The notes below the pieces were generated by a model. It did no database searches. It worked only from the letters and a program-made list of their open reading frames with translations, and was not told the DNA's origin. A DNA stretch of 64,000 nucleotides from Armatimonadetes bacterium 55-13. Its GTDB lineage: Bacteria > Armatimonadota > Fimbriimonadia > Fimbriimonadales > Fimbriimonadaceae. The stretch lies in assembly GCA_001898035.1 (NCBI GenBank), contig MKRX01000015.1, positions 211,614-275,613 of the forward strand. Direction: 5' to 3'. A program made the position numbers and the translations under genes. Of this stretch, positions 8,739 through 16,797 are shown piece by piece. The number at the start of each line of letters is the position of its first letter. The first letter of the stretch is position 1.

Positions 8739-9551
8739 TTAGTTACCTTGATTCAGTCTTTCTTCTATATCTGCAGTGATATTGGGCGGAATTGGGGGAG
8801 GCACGACGGCGATGGTCTTTGGGTAGTGGCCGAGATCGAGTTCTTCCAACGCCGAGTCAATGGATTTCAGTTGTGCGCGCGCCTCGGCGAGGGCTTCGAG
8901 GAAGTCGTAGGAAGACATTTCTGGGCTTCTGCCGACAAGGCGGTAGCCGAGCATCTGCATGCGCAGACTATCCAGCGTGGTCATGTAGACGGCGCTTTGG
9001 GCTTCGGTCCGGTGGACGCCGGCCATGACTCCGGCGAACTGTTGTCTATACTCGGCGATGTTTTTGTCGGCCTGGCGATACAGTTCTTTGGACTGAGGGT
9101 CGTGACTGGGAGCCGTCCATTTGGGAGGAGCTTGGTAGAGATCAGCTTCGGTTTGCTCGACTTCATAGGCGATCATATCTGCTCGTCGAAGAGAGCGATA
9201 GAGGCGTTCTCCTACTTCTTTCACCGTACGTGGCATCTCGTTTAGATTTGCAATCTGTTCCTTTCGCATTTTGCGGAGTACTTCATCGAAACGACTGAGC
9301 CGATCTCTACACCCATCCCACATCGCGGCGAACCGCTTCGACCGGAAACGCTTTTGGACGCTGGTCGTGTAAGACGTGGTTGCCCAGACGAGGAGAGCGG
9401 CTGCGGTCGCAAAGGCTTTAGGACCGGTGGCATATAGGAACAATGGAATGGTCCAGAGGAAGACGAGCGCAATGCCGAGCAGGAGTACGCGCCAAGGCGA
9501 GAAAAGCTCCTTCAGAAAGAGCCGCAAATCTTGGCGCGCGACATCATCCAT
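8739..9551 (-). CDS. Membrane protein with coiled-coil domain, unknown
   Basis: A 270-residue protein with two membrane segments near the N-terminus (about 22-41 and 45-62) and a long, charged, mainly helical cytoplasmic part (DEVLRKMRKEQ, ERLYRSLRRADM). The tail is proline-rich (VVPPPIPPN) and ends after a short acidic helix. No family recognised. It lies 9 bases downstream of gatA on the same strand, so it may be the last gene of the gatC-gatA transcript. Confidence 0.7.
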   Translation of the reverse strand: MDDVARQDLRLFLKELFSPWRVLLLGIALVFLWTIPLFLYATGPKAFATAAALLVWATTSYTTSVQKRFRSKRFAAMWDGCRDRLSRFDEVLRKMRKEQIANLNEMPRTVKEVGERLYRSLRRADMIAYEVEQTEADLYQAPPKWTAPSHDPQSKELYRQADKNIAEYRQQFAGVMAGVHRTEAQSAVYMTTLDSLRMQMLGYRLVGRSPEMSSYDFLEALAEARAQLKSIDSALEELDLGHYPKTIAVVPPPIPPNITADIEERLNQGN

Positions 9552-9560
9552 GTTATTCCG

Positions 9561-11012
9561 TTACGGAATCTGCGGGCGCTGCGTGGCGTTTGGCAGAGAC
9601 TGCTCCACCCCGTAGGCGATTTGGAGGAGCTTTTCGTCCTGTAGCGGGGCGCCGAGAAGTTGGAGACCAACCGGTAGACCCTCCGCAAGGCCACAGTTCA
9701 GCGAGATTCCGGGCATCCCACCCATGTTAGCGGGAATCGTACAGAAGTCAAGCAGTTTTAGGGCTAGTGGGTCATCCACCAGTTCGCCGAGTTTGAATGC
9801 GGTGACCGGACTGGTAGGGGACAGGATGAAGTCGTACTCTGCGTAAACCTTGTCGAACTCCTGCTTCATCAGCGCTCGGACCTGTTGGGCTCGCAGATAG
9901 AAGGCATCGTAGTAACCTGCGCTGAGGGCGTAAGTGCCGATCATGATGCGGGCTTTCACTTCGTGGCCAAAGCCTTCGGCTCGCGTTCGCTCGACGACGT
10001 TGATGTGGCCCTTCCCTTCGCTTCGGGGGCCGTAGCGGATGCCATCGAAGCGGGCGAGGTTGCTGCTGGCTTCGGCGGGGGCGATGATGTAGTAGGTGGT
10101 AACGCCGTACTCAATGGACGGGATGGAGACTTCAGTGAATTCTACGCCTTCGTTCTTCAGAACTTCGATGGCAGACTCAATTTGGGCGCGTACACCAGAA
10201 TTGATAGCGTCGGCGAAGAGTTCCTTAGGCAGCGCGGCTTTCAGGCCCTTGAGAGAGCCGTTTTTGAGGTTGGCGCTCGAAATGGGGGCCATCTCGATGG
10301 ACGTGCTGTCCATGGGATCGTGGCCACTGGTAACTTCAGCGAGGAGGGCGGCGTCTTCTACCGTTCGGGTGAGGGGGCCGATTTGGTCCAGGCTGGAACC
10401 AAAGGCGACGAGGCCGTATCGGGAACAGCGTCCGTAGGTCGGTTTGAATCCGACGATGCCGCAGAGCGATGCGGGCTGACGGATGGAGCCGCCGGTATCC
10501 GAACCAAGGGCGAGAGGCGCGAGTTCGGCGCTTACACAGGCGGCGGAACCACCGGAGCTTCCGCCCGGGGCGCGGGTGGTGTCCCAGGGGTTTCGGGTGA
10601 TTTTGTAGGCGGAGTTCTCCGTGGAAGTTCCCATGGCGAACTCGTCGAGGTTCGTCTTGCCGAGGATGACCATTCCGGCGGCTTTGGATTTGGTGACGAC
10701 GGTGGCATCGAACGGAGGGATGTAACCCTTGAGGATCTTGGATGCGCAGGTTGTTTCGATCCCATCGGTGGAGATATTGTCCTTAACGGCGAGGGGGACT
10801 CCGGTGAGAGGTCCGGCTTCGCCTCGGTCGACGATGGCTTGCGCGGACTTGGCGTCCTCGTAGGCCCTCTCACGATCGACCGCAAGGAAGCATCCGTACT
10901 GCTCGTCGAGCTTCTCGATTCGGTCTAGGTGGGCATCGAGAGCTTCGGCGCAGGAGATCTCCTTCGAAGCGATTTTTTTGGCTAATTCGGCGGCGGAAAG
11001 CTGGGTGATCAA
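9561..11012 (-). CDS. gatA: Asp/Glu-tRNA amidotransferase subunit A
   Basis: The glutaminase subunit of GatCAB, which makes Gln-tRNA(Gln) or Asn-tRNA(Asn) from misacylated precursors. The 483-residue protein has the amidase signature, with catalytic Lys in AVKDNIS, the Gly/Ser-rich GGSSGGSAA and the nucleophilic Ser in GSDTGGSIRQPAS. Length and motifs are canonical. It directly follows gatC (6-base gap). gatB is not in this window, so the complex is encoded at split loci, which is common in bacteria. Confidence 0.96.
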   Translation of the reverse strand: MITQLSAAELAKKIASKEISCAEALDAHLDRIEKLDEQYGCFLAVDRERAYEDAKSAQAIVDRGEAGPLTGVPLAVKDNISTDGIETTCASKILKGYIPPFDATVVTKSKAAGMVILGKTNLDEFAMGTSTENSAYKITRNPWDTTRAPGGSSGGSAACVSAELAPLALGSDTGGSIRQPASLCGIVGFKPTYGRCSRYGLVAFGSSLDQIGPLTRTVEDAALLAEVTSGHDPMDSTSIEMAPISSANLKNGSLKGLKAALPKELFADAINSGVRAQIESAIEVLKNEGVEFTEVSIPSIEYGVTTYYIIAPAEASSNLARFDGIRYGPRSEGKGHINVVERTRAEGFGHEVKARIMIGTYALSAGYYDAFYLRAQQVRALMKQEFDKVYAEYDFILSPTSPVTAFKLGELVDDPLALKLLDFCTIPANMGGMPGISLNCGLAEGLPVGLQLLGAPLQDEKLLQIAYGVEQSLPNATQRPQIP

Positions 11013-11018
11013 ATTCGG

Positions 11019-11309
11019 TTAGTCCTCGATGATCTGGGGGACGACGAAGAGTCCCGCCTTGGACATGGCCGAGTTCTTGAGGGCCTTTTCTCGGGGTAGG
11101 CATGGGCCAACCGCGTCCTCTGACCAGACGTTCTGGAGGGAAACAGCGTGAGACGTGGGCGCGACGCCCGAAACATCTATGCCTTGAATGTCCGCGAAGT
11201 GGCCTAAAAGCGCGTTTAACTCGCCTTGCAGTGAGAGAATTTCGGTCTCATCGAGTTCTAGACGCGCCAGCTTTGCCACGTGCCGAACCTCATCGAGGGA
11301 TATCGACAT
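11019..11309 (-). CDS. gatC: Asp/Glu-tRNA amidotransferase subunit C
   Basis: The 96-residue linker subunit of GatCAB. It begins MSISLDEVRHVAKLARLELDE, the standard GatC start, and ends with a variable tail (KSGLFVVP-like: KAGLFVVPQIIED) typical of the family. It leads the gatC-gatA transcript. The divergent gene at 11349 begins 40 bases away. Confidence 0.95.
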   Translation of the reverse strand: MSISLDEVRHVAKLARLELDETEILSLQGELNALLGHFADIQGIDVSGVAPTSHAVSLQNVWSEDAVGPCLPREKALKNSAMSKAGLFVVPQIIED

Positions 11310-11348
11310 GATTGGGCGATTTTAGCACAGGGGCATAATGAGCCAGGA

Positions 11349-13421
11349 ATGCGTAGGCCTGCTTTTGGGGTTGTTTCTGGCGCGGTGACCGTTTTAGTGA
11401 TACTGGGTTTTGTTTCCCGGTGGCTTAGACCGTACATTCCGCAGCCTGTCGAAAACTCTCTGGGGCAGGAATCTTCGGAATTTTTGCACCGGGCGGCGGT
11501 TCAAAGGATCGATTGGCGGAAGCCGACTCCAGAGTCCTTTATGGAAGCTCGGCGACGGGACAAACCGATTTTCCTCTTTATTGGATCCAGCAGCAATGCT
11601 TTTGCTCAAGACTTGGACGCGGGTGTATTTATGTCCGCGCAGGTTCAATCGTATCTCGCCAGAAATTTTCTGTGCATTCGCGTCGATACGTACGCCTTCC
11701 CCGAGTTTAGAAATGCCTATCTTCCGTTAAGTCGAGTTGCGGTGAACTTACTGCCGGGATTCCAGATTTGGATATTGGATCCGTCTGGAAAGCTCTTAGA
11801 TCTCATTCGACGAGATGTGGCGCTCTATGGAAACGATGAGAACAGCTTTGTATCCGCACTCGTTCGCGCTCGGAGAAAGTTTGAAGATCAACGACCGATT
11901 CCCGGGCAGCCAAGTCTGGATGAGATCCAACGCGAGAATTTGCAGGCTCTGCGCGCGCCTAGCGCGCCGATGCCCCCGCCCTTCTCCGACTACACAGCGG
12001 CATTGGTTCAGCAATCAGACGACAAGAATGGCGGATTTAAGAACGGGGGCGTCAAGATCATCGAGCCCGAGGCATGGCGGTTTCTTTTGCTCAGCGGAAG
12101 GTTGCAGGAGTTCCAAGCTTGCTTCGATCCCGTCCTCAGGTCACCAGCGGTCGATCTGATCGATGGTGGATTCTTTCAGGTTTCTCGCAGCGACGACTGG
12201 ACCCAGATCGAATATGGGAAAACAGCCATTGGCAACGCCGCTATGCTGAGGCTCTTGGTCTGCGCTAGCGCGATGGTTCCCAACCCCATCTATCGGTGGA
12301 TGGCCCAACGGACGTTCGATTCGATCCTGGACGAGTTTACGGGTGAAGACTCGCTCTTTGCGTGCCGCGTGGCGCAACGCAATCCGGGTGGACGGAGCGA
12401 TCGGGCGAGTTTTGGGGTTCGAAAACTCAGGGAGGCCCTGCCAGATGACGCGGATCGAACGTGGGCTCAGGAGCAGCTTGGACTGATTGTCGAGTCAAAT
12501 CCCCGCATGGTTCCGCGGTTGATGGATCCGTCTATTCTTGAATCGGACGCCAACCGGTTCAAGGCGATTTTGCAGAAGTTGAGGGAGCATACGGGCAAGC
12601 GACCGGCAGGGACCGCTGACGGGTATCTAGATGTCACCGCATTCGCAACGGCCCGCCTGATCCATGCCGCTCGGGCAATGGGCGATCCAGCGCGCCTTGA
12701 AAAGGCGTTGGCTCTCTACGACTTTCTTGCGCGGTTTCGGAATTTCGATGATGTTACGCACTGTGACGAGGCGGGGCTGCGGACCGGAAATCTTGGCGAC
12801 TATCTGGGGTATGCGGACGCTTCTCTTCAGCATTACTTGGCGACGGGGCGTTACGATTCCCTTTTGTCCGGGCGCGCGGTTTTGAAGCGGGCTCTGTTCC
12901 TCTTTAAGAATCCGACAACCGGGGTGCTGAACATTGCTACGCCTCGGCAAAAGCCCCTGCCCGACGATTTGGTGACGCCTGAGTTGGCGGATCCGTTGTC
13001 TGAGTCAACCACGGCAATGGCCATTCGCATTTGTCAAGACTATGCCCGGATTCTTGCGTCCTCCGACGCCGTTCTTGCCTCGTATTTGCGATCGACGGCC
13101 AATCGCTTGACGGGCCTCTATGGCCAAGATGCGATGGGATTGGCGCAGTCCTCGGCTGGATTCTTTTGCGCGGCGGCGAGTGTCTTTGACGACGCATTCG
13201 TCGTGACCACGGGCAAAAATGCTCAGGCTTTGGCCGACAAAGTTCTGAGACGCGTTCCCAGTCGGCTAGTTGTGCCAGCGTTTGGCGATCTACGACAGGA
13301 TTTGCAGAAAAAGGGTGCGGGAGCCTATATCGTACGTGGCCCCCAGGTGGTTGGGCCTATGTCCGCAGCAGACGCGGCAACCAAGTTGAGTCCGTTTTTG
13401 AGTGTGGGCGGAGGACCTTAG
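11349..13421 (+). CDS. YyaL/DUF255-like protein lacking the Cys motif
   Basis: A 690-residue membrane-anchored protein. A single membrane segment (about 8-22) is followed by a thioredoxin-like region (about 55-170, RDKPIFLFIG...WILDPSGKLLDL), then a long helical region consistent with an alpha/alpha toroid (about 240-640) and a small C-terminal alpha/beta part (VVTTGKNAQALADK). This is the layout of YyaL/spermatogenesis-associated protein 20. The usual CHWCHVM-type motif is replaced by a Ser/Asn sequence (SSSNAFAQ, about 80-87), so redox chemistry is unlikely. ATG at 11349 chosen because the longer form would overlap gatC. Confidence 0.75.
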   Translation: MRRPAFGVVSGAVTVLVILGFVSRWLRPYIPQPVENSLGQESSEFLHRAAVQRIDWRKPTPESFMEARRRDKPIFLFIGSSSNAFAQDLDAGVFMSAQVQSYLARNFLCIRVDTYAFPEFRNAYLPLSRVAVNLLPGFQIWILDPSGKLLDLIRRDVALYGNDENSFVSALVRARRKFEDQRPIPGQPSLDEIQRENLQALRAPSAPMPPPFSDYTAALVQQSDDKNGGFKNGGVKIIEPEAWRFLLLSGRLQEFQACFDPVLRSPAVDLIDGGFFQVSRSDDWTQIEYGKTAIGNAAMLRLLVCASAMVPNPIYRWMAQRTFDSILDEFTGEDSLFACRVAQRNPGGRSDRASFGVRKLREALPDDADRTWAQEQLGLIVESNPRMVPRLMDPSILESDANRFKAILQKLREHTGKRPAGTADGYLDVTAFATARLIHAARAMGDPARLEKALALYDFLARFRNFDDVTHCDEAGLRTGNLGDYLGYADASLQHYLATGRYDSLLSGRAVLKRALFLFKNPTTGVLNIATPRQKPLPDDLVTPELADPLSESTTAMAIRICQDYARILASSDAVLASYLRSTANRLTGLYGQDAMGLAQSSAGFFCAAASVFDDAFVVTTGKNAQALADKVLRRVPSRLVVPAFGDLRQDLQKKGAGAYIVRGPQVVGPMSAADAATKLSPFLSVGGGP

Positions 13422-13455
13422 CAAATCCGGGGGGAGTTGGGACATAATTTCCCCC

Positions 13456-13543
13456 GGAGAGGTCGCATAGTGGTCTAGTGCGCCGCACTCGAAATGCGGT
13501 AAGGGGCAACTCTTCGAGGGTTCGAATCCCTCCCTCTCCGCCA
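13456..13543 (+). tRNA. tRNA-Ser (anticodon CGA)
   Basis: Acceptor stem GGAGAGG (13456-13462) pairs with CCTCTCC (13533-13539). Anticodon stem CCGCA/TGCGG encloses the loop CTCGAAA, giving anticodon CGA (13490-13492), which reads UCG. A long variable arm (AAGGGGCAACTCTT region) is typical of class II serine tRNAs, and the T loop is GTTCGAATCC-like. G73 and an encoded CCA (13541-13543) complete the gene. Confidence 0.96.
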
Positions 13544-13550
13544 GCGTGCT

Positions 13551-14273
13551 TTACGCGAACTCCACGAATCCCCATTGCTCTGGCTGATGCATGTCGATGA
13601 CGCCTTGGGGGGACCAGACCCAGTTGTCTTCTTTGAGACCTTTTCGCTTGACGTACCGGCCCTCGACGATATCGGTGTGCCACTCGACGCGGCTGAAGTT
13701 GACTCGCCAGACGTCACCGGGGTTGGGGGGGCAGGGCATGCCGGCGTTTTGTTTGAAGCACTCCCAGGGGAAGGCGATTTCTACGGTCCAGCCTTCGTCG
13801 GTGTCGGTGGGGTTATTGAGGGTGCCTTGGACTTTGACCGCGGATTTGGCGTAGGTTTCCCACGAGTTATCAGCAGAGCCGCCATCTCGGTAGGCCTTGG
13901 GGAGATAGAGGTCCCAGGTGGTGTTGAGGGCGTTGATCTCGAACTCGAAGTAGCGGGCGGAATCGCCGTCGGGATCGATGAAGACCTCGAAATCGTTGTC
14001 GTGGAAAATGACGGAATCGTGCTCGGTCAGGGTGGCCCAGACGTCGGGTTCTTTGAGCTCGGCGGCGACATAGAAGTAGTGGTCGTCCCAGAGCATTTTG
14101 GCGCGGGTCTCGAAGCGCGGCATGGGTTTGGCGTCGCCTTCGATGTCGACAAAGAGGTCCGTCCAGGGAGCTGAATTCCAGATGGGCTTGTGGACATCGC
14201 CGTCGATTTGGAGTGAAGTGGGGGCTTTGAGACAGACGTAGCGCTTGGGCACCTGGGATTCGGCGGGGGCCAT
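13551..14273 (-). CDS. Family 9-like carbohydrate-binding protein
   Basis: A 240-residue protein matching the stand-alone CBM9-like family: LQIDGDVHKPIWNSAPWTDLF near 23-43, a middle block EHDSVIFHDNDFEVFIDPDGDS, FEFEINALNTTWDLYL, and EGWTVEIAFPWECF. These are the usual conserved strands of this beta-sandwich. No convincing signal peptide is present from this ATG; longer in-frame starts give a Pro/Arg-rich stretch that does not look like a protein terminus. Binding target unknown. It converges toward tRNA-Ser. Confidence 0.85.
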   Translation of the reverse strand: MAPAESQVPKRYVCLKAPTSLQIDGDVHKPIWNSAPWTDLFVDIEGDAKPMPRFETRAKMLWDDHYFYVAAELKEPDVWATLTEHDSVIFHDNDFEVFIDPDGDSARYFEFEINALNTTWDLYLPKAYRDGGSADNSWETYAKSAVKVQGTLNNPTDTDEGWTVEIAFPWECFKQNAGMPCPPNPGDVWRVNFSRVEWHTDIVEGRYVKRKGLKEDNWVWSPQGVIDMHQPEQWGFVEFA

Positions 14274-14335
14274 CTGGGGGATTTTCCCACATGTGGGCAC
14301 GATTCGGCGCGGGGGAGGTCGGGTAGAACGGTAGC

Positions 14336-14782
14336 GTGTACACGAAGGTATTCGAGGTGAGGGTCGCGGCACCGGTCGAAAAGGTTTGGGAATTTCACTC
14401 CTCGGCGGCATCCCTCGAAAAGCTTGCGATGCCCAGTCAGAAGGTTCACATCTCGGGCGGCAACCGCCGGGTAGAGGAAGGGGCGGAGCATGTTCTTCGG
14501 TTTCGCCAGTTCGGATTTTCGATGACTTGGGTGGCCCGCATCTCCCAGGTCACTCCCCCGTTTGGATTCACCGATCAGGCGAAAAAGTCGCCTTTCTCTT
14601 TCTGGCGGCACCGGCACGACTTCATTCCGGATGGCGACGGAACGCTGATTCGGGACATTGTGGTTTACGAGATGCCGTTTGGAAAGTTGGGGAGGGCCAT
14701 CCACAAATACGTGGTGGAAAAGAAAATCCAAGAAATGTTCGACTATCGCCATCAGGCGACGAAGGTAGCGCTGGAAGCCTAG
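14336..14782 (+). CDS. SRPBCC-fold ligand-binding protein
   Basis: A 148-residue protein of the SRPBCC/polyketide-cyclase-like fold: it starts with a strand and APVEKVWEFHSS helix, has a middle strand region (EHVLRFRQFGFSMTWVARI) and ends in a long C-terminal helix (KLGRAIHKYVVEKKIQEMFDYRHQ). Start is GTG at 14336. Members bind hydrophobic ligands or act as cell-division inhibitor SulA-like/cyclase proteins; the substrate cannot be read from sequence. Divergent from the CBM9-like gene. Confidence 0.8.
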   Translation: MYTKVFEVRVAAPVEKVWEFHSSAASLEKLAMPSQKVHISGGNRRVEEGAEHVLRFRQFGFSMTWVARISQVTPPFGFTDQAKKSPFSFWRHRHDFIPDGDGTLIRDIVVYEMPFGKLGRAIHKYVVEKKIQEMFDYRHQATKVALEA

Positions 14783-15060
14783 ATCTCGTCCACGCAGTTC
14801 GCAACACTCGCTTCTCTGGCTAGCCACCAAGCGGCCCGATCAGAGAATCCATCGTCGCTAAGGCGGACTACAGCGAGAGCTTCATCCAGAGGCGGTTCAA
14901 AGGTGTTTGCCCGAATGGAGAAGGGGAAGGCAGAGATTCGGAGCGACTGGCGAATCTCAATCAGCAAAAGCTCAAGCGAGATCCCTGCGGGCAGTTCTTG
15001 TTCCACTCCCTCAGGGATCTCGACATAGTTTTCGCGCTGACGTGCGCTAAATTCGAGCAC
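14779..15060 (-). CDS. Small hypothetical protein
   Basis: A 93-residue protein of mixed composition (EIPEGVEQELPAGISLELLLIEIRQSL) ending WWLAREASVANCVDEI. No family recognised and only a weak AAAGA ribosome site before the GTG start. It overlaps the end of the convergent SRPBCC gene by 4 bases and follows the 15080-15487 gene by 19 bases on the same strand. It may be part of that transcript. Confidence 0.5.
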   Translation of the reverse strand: MLEFSARQRENYVEIPEGVEQELPAGISLELLLIEIRQSLRISAFPFSIRANTFEPPLDEALAVVRLSDDGFSDRAAWWLAREASVANCVDEI

Positions 15061-15079
15061 GTCTTTAATTTACATCAGG

Positions 15080-15487
15080 CTATTTAGCCCGGGCAAAATA
15101 ATAGTATCGCTTGCCCTTTTTCACCGTAGATTTACGGACATATTTCTTGCCGTCTCGGTAGAAATAGGACTTGCTGAAGTAGGCCGCACGGGCTCGGTTC
15201 AGCTTGCTCTGGCTCTTTCGATCTTGCTCATAGCGATAGGCGGAATAGAGAGCGCCTGCGCTCCCGGCAAAGAAGAGCGTATTGTCGTGCTTCAGTAAGC
15301 CAAGAATGCCCACAGCTCCCGATGCGATCGCGATGTTTCGCCATTCGTTCTTCTTATCCTGACGTCGGTTGATTAAGCGATTTAGATCGCTCAGGCTTTG
15401 CGCATTTGCCTTCGCTGGAGCGAGGAAGCCAAAAGCCATGGTTGCCGTGACCACCGCCGTGACAAAACTGAATTTTCGGTTATTCAT
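15080..15487 (-). CDS. Exported basic protein, unknown
   Basis: A 135-residue protein with a clear signal peptide (MNNRKFSFVTAVVTATMAFGFLAPAKANAQ, cleavage after ANA). The mature part has a hydrophobic Gly/Ala stretch (IAIASGAVGILGLL, SAGALYSAYRY) and a strongly basic Tyr-rich C-terminus (RDGKKYVRKSTVKKGKRYYY). Such short periplasmic proteins recur in Armatimonadota-like genomes, but I cannot name a function. Confidence 0.7.
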   Translation of the reverse strand: MNNRKFSFVTAVVTATMAFGFLAPAKANAQSLSDLNRLINRRQDKKNEWRNIAIASGAVGILGLLKHDNTLFFAGSAGALYSAYRYEQDRKSQSKLNRARAAYFSKSYFYRDGKKYVRKSTVKKGKRYYYFARAK

Positions 15488-15591
15488 CTTTTAACCCCCT
15501 TTGTGAGTTGTCTTTTTGAAACGAACCCAATGGGCGAAAGTGTTCCGTCGGGCCCAATCATGGTCCCACTAGAACCGTAGAATAAGGAGTG

Positions 15592-16797
15592 ATGCAGTTC
15601 GCAACGATTTCCGACGCGCTGGAAGACCTCAGGGCCGGCAAGATGATCATAGTGGTCGACGACCCCGACCGTGAGAATGAAGGCGATTTGGTCTGCGTTG
15701 GTGAGTTATGCACCCCCGAGATCATGAATTTCATGATTCGGTATGGGCGCGGCGTGCCGTTTATCCCGACTACGGCCGAGCGATTGAAAGAGCTTGAGAT
15801 TCCGATGATGACGAAGCAGAACACGGCTCGTCATGGAACGGCAATGGCGGAGATGGTGGACGCGCTGAAAGGGGCGACAACGGGTGTTTCCGCGTACGAC
15901 CGAGCTCGAACAGTGGAAGTCTTTGTTGATGACAACGCCTCGCCAGAGGATTTGGGGCGACCGGGGCACATCATTCCTCTGCGCGCGGAGAAAGGCGGCG
16001 TTTTGCGACGCGCCGGGCACACCGAAGCGATTGTGGACCTTTGCAAGTTAGCTGGTTTCAAACCGGTGGGCGTGGGCTGCGAGATTTTGAATGAGGACGG
16101 CTCCATGATGCGCATGGACAATTTGATTCCGTACGCAGAAGAACACGGGTTGAAGATTGTCACGATTGCCGACATCATTGCGTACCGACGGAAGAACGAA
16201 AAGTTAGTCACTCGCATGGCGGGGCCCATCGACTTCCCCACGAAGTTTGGCAAGTTCACGCTTTACGCTTACGAGACGAGTGTAGAACCGCACCCCTATG
16301 TGGCGATCGTGAAGGGCGACGTCTGCACCGAAGAGCCGGTTTTGGTCCGAATCCACTCCTCCTGTCTGACCGGCGATCTACTGGGTTCACTGCGATGCGA
16401 CTGCGGAGATCAGTTGCAGATGGCGCTGGAGAAGATCGAAGAAGAGGGCCGCGGCGTGGTTCTGTACATTGCTCAAGAAGGTCGCGGGATCGGGCTTATC
16501 AACAAGCTCCGCGCCTACGAACTTCAGGACCAGGGCATGGACACGGTGGAGGCGAATGTGGCGCTCGGATTTAAGGCCGACCTTCGCGACTACGGCCTCG
16601 GCGCACAGGTGTTGGCCGACCTTGGGTTGAAGAAGCTGAAGCTGATGACCAACAACCCGAAGAAGGTCTCAGGATTGCAGGGCTATGGGCTGGAAATTGT
16701 AGAGCATGTGCCCCTCATCGCCGCGCCGGAAGAGCCCCGTGAGCGGTACCTGGAGACCAAGCGCGACAAGCTTGGTCACATGCTCCCGAAAGACTAA
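15592..16797 (+). CDS. ribBA: Bifunctional DHBP synthase / GTP cyclohydrolase II
   Basis: Supplies both riboflavin precursors: 3,4-dihydroxy-2-butanone 4-phosphate (RibB) and the GTP-derived pyrimidine (RibA). RibB part, about 1-200: DDPDRENEGDLV, TTGVSAYDRA, PGHIIPLRA, RRAGHTEA. RibA part, about 205-400: zinc cysteines in CLTGDLLGSLRCDC, catalytic QEGRGIGLINKLRAY and NNPKK. An AAGGAG ends only two bases before the ATG, an unusually tight spacing. No FMN riboswitch fits in the 100 bases upstream. Confidence 0.96.
   Translation: MQFATISDALEDLRAGKMIIVVDDPDRENEGDLVCVGELCTPEIMNFMIRYGRGVPFIPTTAERLKELEIPMMTKQNTARHGTAMAEMVDALKGATTGVSAYDRARTVEVFVDDNASPEDLGRPGHIIPLRAEKGGVLRRAGHTEAIVDLCKLAGFKPVGVGCEILNEDGSMMRMDNLIPYAEEHGLKIVTIADIIAYRRKNEKLVTRMAGPIDFPTKFGKFTLYAYETSVEPHPYVAIVKGDVCTEEPVLVRIHSSCLTGDLLGSLRCDCGDQLQMALEKIEEEGRGVVLYIAQEGRGIGLINKLRAYELQDQGMDTVEANVALGFKADLRDYGLGAQVLADLGLKKLKLMTNNPKKVSGLQGYGLEIVEHVPLIAAPEEPRERYLETKRDKLGHMLPKD

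Noticed and set aside
9885-10928. Long open frame opposite gatA
   Set aside because: It is the codon-bias shadow of gatA on the other strand: its translation is low-complexity Gly/Asp/Val with no domain, and it has no ribosome site.
13426-13458. Terminator hairpin between the YyaL-like gene and tRNA-Ser (TCCGGGGG/CCCCCGGA)
   Set aside because: The stem overlaps the first three bases of the tRNA, there is no T-run and the loop is 17 bases, so chance pairing with the acceptor end is as likely.
15488-15591. FMN riboswitch upstream of ribBA
   Set aside because: Only about 100 bases are available, and none of the conserved RFN core sequences was found there.
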